Origin: Agelas oroides
Lineage: Eukaryota; Porifera; Demospongiae; Agelasida; Agelasidae
Length of the DNA: 64,000 bases
Direction: 5' to 3'
Assembly: GCA_949130485.1 (NCBI GenBank)
Contig: OX422192.1
Location: 4,410,085 to 4,474,084 of the forward strand
Below, piece by piece: positions 43,789 to 54,619 of the stretch. The notes beneath the pieces are model-generated. The model was not told the origin of the DNA. It ran no database searches and saw only the letters and a list, made by a program, of their open reading frames with translations. The stretch's first letter is position 1; the number at the start of each line of letters is the position of its first letter. The translations under genes were made by a program, and so were the position numbers.

Positions 43789-44337
43789 ATGGTAGACCAC
43801 ACAGGGATGGACTGACCAGGATACCTACACACATTCAAGCATAAGCGCTCTCAAGACTACTATAGTTTCTTTTGAGTGGGTATGGCTTTAGTGTGTTACC
43901 TTCATGTTTGTAGACAGCGATATACACTGGAACTAGTTGATTTCTTGAGTCATTGTCAACAACTTAGACAATAACTATGCTAGCTTACAATGCTCAACAA
44001 ACAACATTTCTGGCCATTCTGCCAGTCAGGTGCCGTATACTGCATACTTGGGAATCCACTGCACTGTCTACATTGCAGTTCATGGCTGTTGTAACAAATT
44101 ATTTTTATGCCATTGTAGCAATGCATACACTTGCCATGATCACAAGTTCTGAGATGCATGCAATTAAGGTGTATCTACCTTGTGTGTACCCTTGACATCA
44201 CACACATGATAAAATGTACCAGGCTGTCTCCCTCCTTAGCAGGGAGAACCTGCAAACAAAGCTACTTTGCAGGTGTTCGTGTGGAAATTTTAAATATGCA
44301 TCAGCAGATGGTCCTGTGCTGCTCCCTTTTAATGTTT

Positions 44338-44816
44338 TCAATGAGTCTGTTGACTAGCATTGGGGATGATGAAAAAACTTCTCCCTTTTCCAGGCCGTAC
44401 CCGACAACTGGGACAAGGAGCAAACAGGCTAACACCATGGTGGAATTCGTTGCAGTAGATTGAATGCAGAGGTAAGCCGTCCTCAAAATTTTCATTACTT
44501 TCATTCCAATTTAGTACCTTCTTCAACTCCTTAATTGTTCCAATTGTCGTCACCTTTACACCAACCTTGAGGTAGCCTCATTCCCAGGCCTTTTTCACCT
44601 CCAGTGTTTGATAACTTGCAGGGAAGGCTTGGAAACGAGGCTATCTTGGGGTGTATTCACTGGAATGAAACCTTCGTTATACTCTTCACCACAGGCCTGA
44701 CAGATACAGACCGTTCCAGCTACATCTGGAGCCAGTTGGAGAAGTATACCTTTGCTTGGCCTCCAGTTTACTGAACGTGCATAACAGTTGTCATTTTCAT
44801 TGCACAATGTGTACAT
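44338..44816 (-). pseudogene. Cys-rich coding remnant split by a MITE
   Basis: Two minus-strand frames: 44816 downward reads CNENDNCYARSVNWRPSKGI ... TVCICQACGEEYNEGFIPVN, and 44553 downward reads IGTIKELKKVLNWNESNENF ... HGVSLFAPCPSCRVRPGKG. CxxC pairs in both suggest zinc binding. A TAGCCTC MITE (44573-44643) separates them, so they may once have been one exon. Family not recognised; likely part of the surrounding element. Confidence 0.4.
44573..44643. mobile_element. Very short TAGCCTC-family MITE
   Basis: TAGCCTCATTCCCAGGC and GCTTGGAAACGAGGCTA ends in only 71 bp. Flanking 9-mers ACCTTGAGG and TCTTGGGGT are similar but not identical, consistent with an old 9-bp duplication. Confidence 0.7.
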
Positions 44817-45659
44817 TCACACCTGGATAGGCCTGGCTGGCCCTGAGTGCTCTAGCCTTTCAGATTGGAGTGAGATCGGCCATGCTGAAGATTAATCAAT
44901 TCAAGCACTTCGACTTGATAAATATTTTACAAGTACTTCAAATGCTCTAGATTTAATGATGGCATTAGTGAGGATCTGTTTATGTATTGTAAATTCTGAA
45001 TTACATAATAGTAACTGTATTTGATGTAGATTACCATGTACATTCTTAATGAAATTTAAGTCATTTTCTATGAGCTGTGGTAGCTAAACTAATACGTAGA
45101 CACACTTCTTTAGTTCATGCAAAGATGTTGTACCAATCCCCTTTCAAATGATCTCACTTCTGATGGAATTCTGTTTGTGAGCTGGATTTGTGCAGTAGAA
45201 ATGTGTACCACATCAGTTAGTGAATATTTTGACCATAGGAAGCTTTACTACTCATTTAGCCTGTTTCTCTTTGGTGTTTGAGTGGGTTGAAACCTGAATA
45301 GAGGACTTGTCGCTTGTCAAAACTGTGAAAACCGCGTGTTCATAGACCGTATAGTTCCTGAGAAAAATCAAGTTGAAGTTGCCGCACATTTGGGTAAGTT
45401 GACCGTTCATTGACAAGAAGTGCTACTTCCGCTTTACGCGCCAGGAATTAAAATACTACGCTAGCGGAACTACTGAGTTGCCATAACTTTTGCGTGGTTA
45501 TGGTGGTCTCCGACGGCCTCAGAAGCACTCTCATATGGTCTAAATTTATGCCCCCAGACCCCCTAGAATGCTGTGCGTTATACGTGAGCAAAAAAATTCC
45601 GCGCGCTGCGCGCGCCGCATCACCTCACCAAACCCACTCTGTGTGTGCCCCCCCCCCTT

Positions 45660-46170
45660 CTTCAACCTCTGGATCCGCCCCTGCGAGATGTTATGGTGCA
45701 TCAGACAGTGGCGTAGCCAGGATGAACAAGTTACGTGGCCACAGCATGGGCACACTCATGCAGTGCGTGCACAAGTTACGCGCATCTGCTGGTGACCTGG
45801 GACAAAACAGGCAGACAAATAGACAGCAGACAGACAAACAGACAGGCAGACACCCTGAAAAATTTATACACTCTGAGATCGCATCTCAAGCCGTTTTCGG
45901 CCACCAAGTTACCATTCTTCGGTCTTACCTGTATGCTCGCTTCAAGTCCACATGAAACTTGCGCTCGCACTGCTAAAAACTGATCTTTGACCTTAGCTTT
46001 CTACTTTCTCTATTTTTTTGCCCCGGCTATTGCCACCGGATAACCGGTGGCGATTACCGCCACTGAATGGCTATTGCCACCGGTGTCATAGGTGATATTT
46101 CTCCCCCGGAGCCAGCGGTCTAAGGATACGGCCTCCCCCCCCCCCGGACTTGCTGCACTAGGACGGAAAC
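45660..46170. repeat. Fragments of hAT-like MITE ends
   Basis: CCTCTGGATCCGCCCCTG (45666-45683, inverted CAGGGGCGGATCC), CAGTGGCGTAGCCAGG (45705-45720) and CTCCGCCCCTGG near 46168 are widespread terminus words of non-autonomous hAT-type elements. A GC-rich CGCGCGCTGCGCGCGC palindrome lies at 45600-45615. Ends are not paired well enough to delimit one element. Confidence 0.4.
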
Positions 46171-46686
46171 TCCGCCCCTGGCGTGAAATCTCCGGGTAAT
46201 GCGAAGCGGGCTGTCTACTCGTTATACGACAAAAAGGCCCAAAATACTCCTACAGTCAAGCTTTTGTGATGGCTTACAGTGCAACAATCTGACGCAATGT
46301 GACGCAAAATCCACTGTGCCAAGAAGCATGGGCGTGAAAGCCAATGTGATGAAGTGACTACGCGTCGTGGCGTCGTTCCCAGGGCTCACGCAACGTTTTA
46401 GCTTGCGCGTAGAATAAAGCCTGCAGCTAGCATCGGGAATCGTCTTGCTGGTCACACCTCTGGCCAGCGACATGGTTGAAGAGGGCAAGGATCTCGGGGA
46501 CCTAGACAAACGACTGCATGCATGGTCGTGGTAACGCAGGCCTGAGAGAAGACTTTGCTTTCTCATGTAGCTAGCTACAAATCGGTAGTCACTGTAAATG
46601 ATTAGTATTTCACCGATTGTTGTCATTCTCTAAGCAACAGTTAGAGAGTAGATGTATAACCTATACCCTTGGCCTACATACAAGTA

Positions 46687-46895
46687 CTCCGCCGGAGGAG
46701 ATGCCCTAGGACAGGAGCTCCGGCGGAGGAAACGTCCTAGGATAGGCACTCCGCCGGAGGAAATATCCTACGGCAAGAGTTCCTGTACAGGGGGAGCTCT
46801 CGCCCTGGGGTAGGAGCTTCTGTCCTAGGACAGAATCTCCGGGGGGAGATAATATCCTTAGGACGGAAGCTCCCCCGGAGCTACTGTCCGGGGGG
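46687..46895. repeat. GC-rich tandem array of palindromic sites, 31-bp period
   Basis: CTCCGCCGGAG or CTCCGGCGGAG recurs at 46687, 46718 and 46749, each followed by a CCTAGGA-type palindrome; the pattern then decays into CTCCGGGGGGAG, GTCCTAGGAC and TCCTTAGGAC words. Every unit is therefore two small palindromes. Not coding. Confidence 0.75.
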
Positions 46896-46914
46896 AGGCC
46901 ATGTCCTGTGACAC

Positions 46915-46995
46915 CGGATCGGTGGCAATAAAGCCACAAACTGACTATTGACACCGGTCGGTGGCACAATAGGCCACAAACTTACTATTGACACC
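46915..46995. repeat. GACACCGG..GGTGGCAATA short tandem repeat
   Basis: Three partial copies of TATTGACACCGGTCGGTGGC..AATA..CCACAAACT. Similar TATTGCCACCGG words occur at 46024-46090, so the two blocks probably derive from one repeat. Confidence 0.6.
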
Positions 46996-47639
46996 GAAGA
47001 TGGGCGGGTGACTTGATCACGTGAATGCTACACCTCTCCACGTGGCCAAGCCGCACACGCGGAGATTGCGGATCTGCCTGGCGGCACAAGATTCCAAGTT
47101 AAAGTTGTGTCTTGCACTGTCTTGTGAGAGGTGAGTCTTAATTCTTCTCAGTGTATAACCTCTACCTTTTACCTACTGTAAAAACGGAGAAATGAAGTAC
47201 CAGCCTAGGCCCAGCCATATTACCTCATACGGAAATTATGATAAAACTGGAAGCAGGGAAGGCTAGTGTGGTATCATGCCTATATCTGTCCTGTCCCAGC
47301 TGCAAAAATATTGTAGCTCCAATCAGATTGCAGTAGTCTTGAGGCTAGAATCTCATTGGGCTATTCCATTTATTAAAGATACACCCCCATAGAAGAGTGA
47401 ATTTGGGTATACCCTCAAGACTTCAATTAATTTTGCAAAAAGCCCTCAAGACTTTAATTGATTTTGAGGAATTACCCTCAAGACATATTAAAATTGCATG
47501 TGACCCTCCGGACGCTATTAATTTTGGCCACAAATACCCTCAAGACAAATCATCATCTCTTCTATCCTCTCAATGTGTGTGGCGGTTAGATAGTGTCTAG
47601 ACAATAATCTTACTTTGTATGTCCCCTTCCATTCACCAT

Positions 47640-47995
47640 TTTGGTATTTTGACCCTCAAGACAGATAATTTGCTGGTGAGATACCCTCGGGACAATAATT
47701 GTATGAGATTTTGACCCTCAAGACAGATAATTTGCTGGTCAGGTACCCTCTAGACAAGATATTTGACCCTCAAGACAGATAATTTGCTGGTCAGGTACCC
47801 TCTAGACAAGATATTTGACCCTCAAGACAGATAATTTGCTGGTCAGATACCCTCTAGACAGCAATTGTATGATAGTTTGACCCTCAAGACAGATAATTTG
47901 CTGGTCAGATACCCTCTAGACAGCAATTGTATGATAGTTTGACCCTCAAGACAGATAATTTGCTGGTCAGGTACCCTCTGGACAATAATGTTGCT
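47640..47995. repeat. Left subterminal tandem array, 50-62-bp units
   Basis: About six copies of TTTGACCCTCAAGACAGATA..ATTTGCTGGTCAG..TACCCTCTAGACA, with spacers of two lengths. Preceded at 47410-47545 by degenerate CCCTCAAGAC words. Confidence 0.9.
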
Positions 47996-48395
47996 GCACC
48001 CTTCCCTTTCCATCCACTATTCTATCCACTATCAGACAATTTGTATCTCCCAAACAAACTCTTACATTAGTGTGCCAATACTTGACCTGTTGCAAAGCCA
48101 AACCTGTTTTTTGCTTTCAAGCTGGAACATAACAATGTCATGACAAACGAACACAAGAATAAACCACATATCAACAGATAAGTTATTTGTGACTAACTCA
48201 ACAAACTTAATTGTATTATACCCAAATATTTACATGAGGGGAGACAATAACAGTTTTACGCTACCGTTAGAGAGTGATGGCAGTAACTCTTCATCATAGG
48301 TTTAAAATTGGTTCTGACACATAAGCAATAGTTAGCATATCCATTTCTTCACAGTGCTTGTGTACTGTACATGTAGCTACATATAGAGGGACTAA

Positions 48396-48875
48396 TTGAT
48401 GCTCGGACACTTAAGAAATGTTGCGCTCTTGTTGCGTGCCCTGAGGTCCAGCAGACATAAAAATTGTAGAATAAATAATAATAATAATAATTGTAAAATT
48501 CAATTCCAAACAGTCTTCTACCAGGGATTTAGCAAACAGAATATTACATCTGTTCAAGCACCTATCCTCGGAAAAAAGATTCTACTCGTGGACAAGTGTG
48601 ATAATCATGTATTATATTGCATCGCTAGCCAAATTTGGCACTTGCTGCAGCATGGTATCGGCTGTAGGCAAGGCCAATGGAAGGGCAAGAACTTTGGTAT
48701 TTCCTTTTCAGAGGAGGCGGCAAAAAAGATACTCCATGTTTTACAATGTATTTTCAGATGTGATTTTATATTTCCGCGTACTACAAAAGTTTCGGGTATC
48801 AAAAAATATCCCAGCGCCAGTATGTCTTGTTGCTCTGATGATCTGGCACAGCTGCTACCATGCTTAGATCTTTAA
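48396..48875 (+). pseudogene. Decayed transposon ORF, unknown family
   Basis: 159-codon frame ending ASMSCCSDDLAQLLPCLDL. The DNA from about 48390 to 48960 is clearly homologous to the reverse strand at 53210-53780, where another frame ends CMSCCSDDLSLLLPCLDL. The two copies differ by indels that change frame, so both look like relics; the protein is not recognised. Confidence 0.5.
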
Positions 48876-49870
48876 AATCTGTGGTCAGAAAATTTATCAG
48901 TCCGAGAATAATTTTTTGCCTCTACCATCCTGACCTCCACCTGGTATCTCCTATTTCCTCTCTTGACCAGTGTACCTTATCATCTTAGAACCAGTTTGTG
49001 TTATCTGTCCAGCCAGGGTGTTGTCAGAAGATGAAAGCTTATTCATTCATGTGTATAGGAGCTCTGTCATCATTCTCTTTACCTTGTTTAATCTAACAGT
49101 GTAATCAAAGGCTGAAATAAGGTATGGAGGCCAGATTGACATTTTATGTGGAGGGGTAGTCCCATGCTGTTGTGAAGCAAGACAATTGTCAAGTGAGCCA
49201 AATAGAAAGTTGGAGGTAAACAGTAGATATCCTTTCCTCTGGTGGATCTGTACCATGATTCATGGTTTTCCCGACAACTATTGAACAGTAGTAAGCAACC
49301 TTACACCCTAGAGTTGATGCACCCATGACACCTAGTCTCAACCAGACCCCCCTCCAAAGAGGAAAGCTGTTGGACTCCGCTAAGCCTTTGAAGTCGCTTG
49401 CTGGGCTTCAGTAAATTGGAGGTGTGCTAAGTAGGTCTGTAAAGGTGTGATGAGTAAAGCTAAGTGGTTTGCGGTGAGGAAGCCAACTCAGTGAATGTCA
49501 CATTGTTCTGCAGGCTATCATCGATAGCCTCACAGATGCACCAATGCTAAGTCTATAAGTCCTCTTAGTGGACGTTAGCATACAAGTTCTCAAACATCTC
49601 TGCACCATGTTTCTGTACGGACATAAATCAATTAATAATGTCACCTAGCCAGCCCATGAGATATATGTAGCCATTCTTATGCACACTTGATGTAGCTAAT
49701 ATCTACTTTAGAGGTCACAACCTTTCTGACTGTGTACATGACAGGATTGTAGCAAAGCTCAGTCTCAGTCTTGAGCTACAGACTCCAAGGAGCTACTTTC
49801 AAGTCTACCAGTGGGGTTCTTAGAATGCAATATTATTCCCTCGGGCTTTGCCGTCATGAATGCATTACAA

Positions 49871-50248
49871 AGTACACACTAAGGTTTGCAGGTTGGTTGA
49901 GGGATCCTAGCTGCAGAGAAGGAAGTCACTCATGCATGCATAATTAAATAATGGCAGGCTTGTATCAAACAGCACTTGCCATTATTTAATTTATGCACAG
50001 GAGTGATTTGCAACCCTGTTGTTACATGTACTGGTTTGGGAATAAATTATGTGCTTCCACATTACTAATGAGCAATCTACCTTCACTACACTATCCATGC
50101 TCCTTCACTGAACAGAGCGACTATAGGGATTGTGAAACAAATGGTACACTTATTTTACGCCTGCCATTATTTAATTATGCATGCATGAGTGACTTCCTAC
50201 TCTGCAGCTAGGATCCCTCAACCAACCTGCGAACCTTAGTGTGTACTC
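49871..50248. mobile_element. MITE with about 85-bp TIRs
   Basis: AGTACACACTAAGGTTTGCA..GGTTGGTTGAGGGATCCTAG at the left is inverted at the right (CTAGGATCCCTCAACCAACC..TGCGAACCTTAGTGTGTACT). About 378 bp, nested in the 4.5-kb element. Confidence 0.9.
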
Positions 50249-50659
50249 AGAAATATCCAATTCCACTAATTGCACTGATTGATAATGTAGTATAACTCAC
50301 CGCTTGCCACTTTCAAGTATTCTATTTTGTTGTATATAAGACTAGTGGGCAGTAGAACTTTGTTCAGTAACCTTCAAGTATCACATGCACATGCACTCAG
50401 CCACACAATGTGAAATGGAGTGGCTGTTTACTATTTCAGCAGGATCAAGTCATTTAACACTGTCAGTGGTTTTAACTGCTGAGCCACTGGGCAGTTGCCT
50501 AAAGAGCAAGTCTCACAATCATAGTGTTGAGTAACTGGGTGGTTGCATCATTTAATAATGCCATCTTGGAGTAAAGTAACTGCTGAGTCACTAGGTGGTT
50601 GCATAAATTATTATCTGCAGTGATAGTACTGTAGTACACCTTTTTATGCAATTGATTGA

Positions 50660-51007
50660 TAGGCCTTGGTAGATTATGCTCGAACTTATACCCATTATTC
50701 TATCCCATAATTTTTTACCTAATGTTCTTTTCAATGCACCTATTATTCTCAATTATGCTAACTGAATTTCACACGTTCGTATGTATATACAAAATGACAA
50801 TCCAAAAGTAGTTACAGTTAGGTGATTGTATTCTAGCATTACTGAAAGTTGTATGTAGTCCTCCCAAAGAAAATTCTTGCTGTGAACAAAAGTAACTTCT
50901 TAATGGGATCTGATCTGGAAAATTGGCATATTATGCAAGCATAATTCTTGATGCTCAGAAGCACCTATTATTCCCAAAATTATGCTAGCATGATCTACCA
51001 AGGCCTA
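50660..51007. mobile_element. MITE, TIR TAGGCCTTGGTAGATTATGC
   Basis: TAGGCCTTGGTAGATTATGC at 50660 and GCATGATCTACCAAGGCCTA ending at 51007 are inverted. Nested in the 4.5-kb element. Confidence 0.8.
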
Positions 51008-51170
51008 TAATGATTGACCCTTTTATGTTAATAATATCCACACTCATATGCATTAACATCCACAATGATCCCCTTCTGATGCTACATCCAGTGGTGTAGG
51101 TCTATGGGCTGTGATGGGATATCCCCTGATGTAAACTAACACATATCCACAGTTATCTGACTCATCACTA

Positions 51171-51270
51171 TAGTAATCGCCTGTTTGATGCAATTAGTAT
51201 CAACAGTAATCGCCCCTCTGACGCAATTAATATCCACAGTGATCGCCCCTCTAATGCAATTAATATGCAC
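51171..51270. repeat. 33-bp tandem repeat
   Basis: Three copies of AATCGCCCCTCTGACGCAAT..TAATATCCACAGT, part of the right subterminal region of the 4.5-kb element. Confidence 0.75.
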
Positions 51271-51447
51271 AGATGACCATTAGGACAATAATTGTAGACT
51301 TGACCAACCCTCAAGACTATGACCATCAGGACAATAATTAATGTAGTCTTGACCAACCATCAAGACATCAGTTACCTAGGCAACATATAAGAATGTTGCT
51401 CATATCTCTCTTCTACAAAGATGTTGCCTAGGTAACAGGTTATATAA

Positions 51448-51513
51448 TAGTTATATCCCTCCCTGGGGTGTGGTCTTGCACAAAACAACCACCTCCCAGG
51501 GAGGGATATAACT
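51448..51513. repeat. Hairpin ATAGTTATATCCCTCCCTGG / complement
   Basis: ATAGTTATATCCCTCCCTGG at 51448 and CCAGGGAGGGATATAACTAT ending at 51513 form a long stem. A second pair TTACCTAGGCAACAT / ATGTTGCCTAGGTAA lies just outside (51371-51437). Confidence 0.85.
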
Positions 51514-51528
51514 ATTAACACTCCTCAG

Positions 51529-51850
51529 ATGACCATTAGGACAATAATTAATGTAGTCTTGACCAACCATCAAGACTTCATTAACACTCCTCAGATGACC
51601 ATTAGGACAATAATTAATGTAGTCTTGACCAACCCTCAAGACTTCATTAACACTCCTCAGATGACCATTAGGACAATAATTAATGTAGTCTTGACCAACC
51701 CTCAAGACTTCATTAACACTCCTCAGATGACCATTAGGACAATAATTAATGTAGTCTTGACCAACCCTCAAGACTTCATTAACACTCCTCAGATGACCAT
51801 TAGGACAATAATTAATGTAGTCTTGACCAACCCTCAAGACATAATTAAGA
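51529..51850. repeat. Right subterminal tandem array, 66-bp unit, five copies
   Basis: Units start at 51529, 51595, 51661, 51727 and 51793: ATGACCATTAGGACAATAAT..TAATGTAGTCTTGACCAACC..CTCAAGACTTCATTAACAC. Sixty-six is divisible by three, so open frames of 137 (+) and 128 (-) codons run through it; these are a by-product. Confidence 0.95.
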
Positions 51851-52619
51851 CTCTTCTATGGGGGTGTATCCTTAATAAATGGAATAGCCCATTAAGGAGA
51901 ATTCAAATTTCCACCAGCAGTGGATATTTCATGAAGAGCTAGCTGACTAGTCATGCCCAGACCAACAGGGTCTGGGCACTACACTGCTAACATGATTGGG
52001 TCACATGCTGAAAGCCAACTGCACATTCATCAATTAACAAATGCAATGATCCGAATTTGGCCTGTGCAGACTATCTTTCCATGATAGTCTGGCCTGCAAA
52101 ACTATTATCATACGTCTAACTCACACTAATGTATGGGAGTCAATGGGGAAGCCTTAATTGCAGCTGCACGCAGTTTATGAAAGGGGTGCACTAAGTTCAC
52201 AACATCGGGTGCCCATGACGTAATTGCAATTACATCACCACAGAAGAATGACCTTTGTACCGAAGAGCTACGAGATAGAGCGCAACTAGTCAAGTCACTG
52301 GACGAGGTCAGTCTACCACTTAGAAAAGCTAGATTCAGTTGCTCATTTTCAGGTAGAGAAAGGGGACTCTGGAGCTGACTCTGGCATAAAATTTCACCTT
52401 GGGAGGCTGTTCCAGTCTTGGATGAAAGTCCATGCTGACGATCAGCCTGGTATGCTTTATGAATGCACTACCTGGAGCTATCTGCAAGTGAGCTGTATAC
52501 TGCTGAAGGAGGCATATGCAGCTAATGCTAGAAATGATACAAGTAGAACCTCAGGTGATTCTGACAACTGCGGCAGCTTCAAGTTCACATACAAGGCAAT
52601 GAGTGATGTGGAAGTCCTC

Positions 52620-52685
52620 CCCCTCCCACATGCACACACATGCACGTACACACACATGCACATGCGTACACACACACACGCATAC
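52620..52685. repeat. (CA)n-rich tract
   Basis: CACACATGCACGTACACACACATGC-like alternation over about 65 bp. Confidence 0.8.
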
Positions 52686-53292
52686 GAGCACCTATGTTGA
52701 TGAGACTTTTTTCCTAACATATGACACACAAAAATGTAGCCTTGGTGCCAGGCCCTTGTTTAGCTTTCCATCACTTTCAGTACATACTGCAAGAAACAAA
52801 ATGCAGTCTGAGAGCAGGGCTACACCAACTCTTCATAAAATTAAAGGGAGCATAATCAACAGAACTATTCTGGTGTTCTATTGCTAGGTCACACAAATTA
52901 GGAACTCTGATCTAGAACTGTCAGACGTAGACTGCAGACTCTCCTACACCAAACATCCTAACAGGATGATCCTCATTTTCAGTACTTCTCCCTCTTGAAC
53001 TGTACAGAATTAAAACAAAGGGAGTGGAAACAAATTAGCCATGCCTAAGGCCTTCATAATTGGATCAAAGACCTAGTTTACGTCACATTTGGCATAGTAA
53101 GCTATAGGCACTGGATGTGTGAGCCTGCATACAGGGAAAACAACCTAAACTTCAGACTTGTAGGTGTTCTACAAAAATTTGACACAGTCAGAGAAGGTAT
53201 TTTTGTTAGAACTGGTTTTGAACATCTATATATTTATGCCAACTAGAGGCGAAAATTTATTCTTGGACTGATACATTCTCGGATCCCTGACT

Positions 53293-53938
53293 TCAAAGAT
53301 CTAAGCACGGTAACAACAGTGACAGATCATCAGAACAACAAGACATGCAGGCACTTGAATAGTTTTTGATACCCGAGACTTGCAGTACGCAGGGATAGAA
53401 AATCATGTCTGAAAATACATTGTAAAACAAATAACTTTTTTCTGTCTCCTCTGGAAAGGAAAGACAATAGTTCTTGCCCTTCATTAGCTTTGCATATGAG
53501 CCCATACCATGCTGGTGTTACAAGATTTGGCTAGCGACGATACAATACATGGTTATCAGACTTGTCTGCTAGTAGAATCTTATTTTCCGAGAATAACTGC
53601 TTAAATGGATGAAATATTTCATTTGCTGAATCCTGGGTAGAAGACTGTTTGGAGTTGAATTTCAGATATGTTGATTATCAACCATTAGCGCAACTATCCT
53701 ACAGTTCATATGTCTGCTGGATCTCTGTGCGCGCAACAGGAGCGAAATGTTTCTTAAGTGTCCGAATATCAATTAACGCCAGATCAACTGTGGCATTGAC
53801 CTTTGCTACATCAAAAGTGCTGTATCTGAGACATTGCCCTAAATTAAGAAAACTGTGAATGGCATTCAAGGTGGTGCATTTCACATCACAAATTACTTCA
53901 AGATTCTCAACAAGCAACAAAGTTCGAGATCGAGGCAC
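53293..53938 (-). pseudogene. Decayed transposon ORF, homologue of 48396-48875
   Basis: Two minus-strand frames: 53938 downward (LALIDIRTLKKHFAPVARTE then IQQTYEL stop) and 53505 downward, ending CMSCCSDDLSLLLPCLDL. DNA alignment with the + strand at 48390-48960 is strong over the whole stretch, including AGATTCTACT, CAAGAACT and TTTTACAATGTATTTTCAGA words. Coding is broken by stops in both copies. Confidence 0.5.
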
Positions 53939-54354
53939 AGATGTGAGGCTTTTAAATGCTTAATAACCATCAAGTGTCCAATGCAGATCCCACTACTGTT
54001 GGTTGAGGCAGTTTCCAAGGGTATTTCACTATATCTGGACCTAACAAATTATACAAGTCAGCATGGACTTTCATCTAAGACTAGAACAGCCTCCCAAGGT
54101 GAAATTTTATGCCAGAGTCAGCTCCAGAGTCCCCTTTCTCTACCAAATAAATAAACAACTGTGAATCTAGCTTTTCTAAGTGGTAGACTGACCTCGTCCA
54201 GTGACTTGACTAGATACGCTCCATGTGGTCTATCTCGTAGCTCTTCGGTACAAAGGTCATTCTTCTGTGGTGATGTAATTGCAATTACGTCATGGGCACC
54301 AGATGTTGTGAACTTAGTGCGCCCCGTTTATAAAAAGCCGTAGTTGTTACTACA

Positions 54355-54610
54355 AGTCACGCAAGAATCTGTATCAGTACTGCAAGTCACACGATAATCC
54401 GTATCAGTTACTGCAAGTCATGTGCGCTGTGTCTGACCGTGCAATGAAATCGAAGGTTCGTATAATAAAATCATTATCACCATAGTACCAAGATATACCA
54501 GAAAAAATATCACTTGTTTGTCGCCGTTGGCCGTGCTGTGCACTCGTAACAATACGGATGGCAACAAACTCGTGATATCTTCAGTATAGCTTTGTACTAT
54601 GGTGATACTT
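54355..54610. repeat. Short direct repeats and a 135-bp foldback
   Basis: TACTGCAAGTCAC..GAT..CGTATCAG words repeat three times at 54355-54425. From 54474 to 54608, ATCACCATAGTACCAAGATA at the left matches the complement of the right end (GTACTATGGTGAT). Confidence 0.6.
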
Positions 54611-54619
54611 ATATAGTAT

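Larger units (their letters stand above)
42401..45476. mobile_element. 3.1-kb element with imperfect terminal inverted repeats
   Basis: TCAGTAGTTCCGCTAGCG at 42401-42418 is exactly inverted at 45459-45476, and inner blocks (TTCAACTCGAATTTTCTTGA against its diverged complement near 45350) continue the symmetry. It contains a first-exon-like frame (42611, +), Cys-rich frames (44338-44816, -) and two nested MITEs. Superfamily not identified. Confidence 0.55.
47358..51890. mobile_element. 4.5-kb DNA element with subterminal tandem arrays
   Basis: GGGCTATTCCATTTATTAAA..GATACACCCCCATAGAAGAG at 47358-47397 is inverted almost exactly at 51851-51890. Directly inside each end lies a tandem array sharing the word CCTCAAGAC (left about 47410-48000, right 51270-51850). 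The interior has nested MITEs (49871-50248, 50660-51007) and a decayed ORF (48396-48875). A possible ATT target duplication flanks it. Superfamily not recognised. Confidence 0.7.
52160..54345. mobile_element. 2.2-kb element with about 300-bp terminal inverted repeats
   Basis: Left arm about 52165-52440 and right arm about 54020-54343 are reverse complements with scattered indels (outer word TGCACTAAGTTCACAACATC against its complement; inner words CTAGCTTTTCTAAGTGGTAG and AAAATTTCACCTTGGGAGGC shared). Interior contains the minus-strand relic homologous to 48390-48960. No transposase recognised. Confidence 0.75.

Noticed and set aside
47640-47995. CRISPR array
   Set aside because: Repeats are long, spacers repeat as well, and the host is eukaryotic; it is a tandem satellite within a transposon.
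51451-51942. 137- and 128-codon repeat proteins on opposite strands
   Set aside because: The 66-bp unit is a multiple of three and stop-free in two frames; it is the subterminal array of a DNA element.
52422-52887. 92-94-codon frames with His/Thr runs
   Set aside because: CA microsatellite and TIR sequence of the 2.2-kb element read in different frames.
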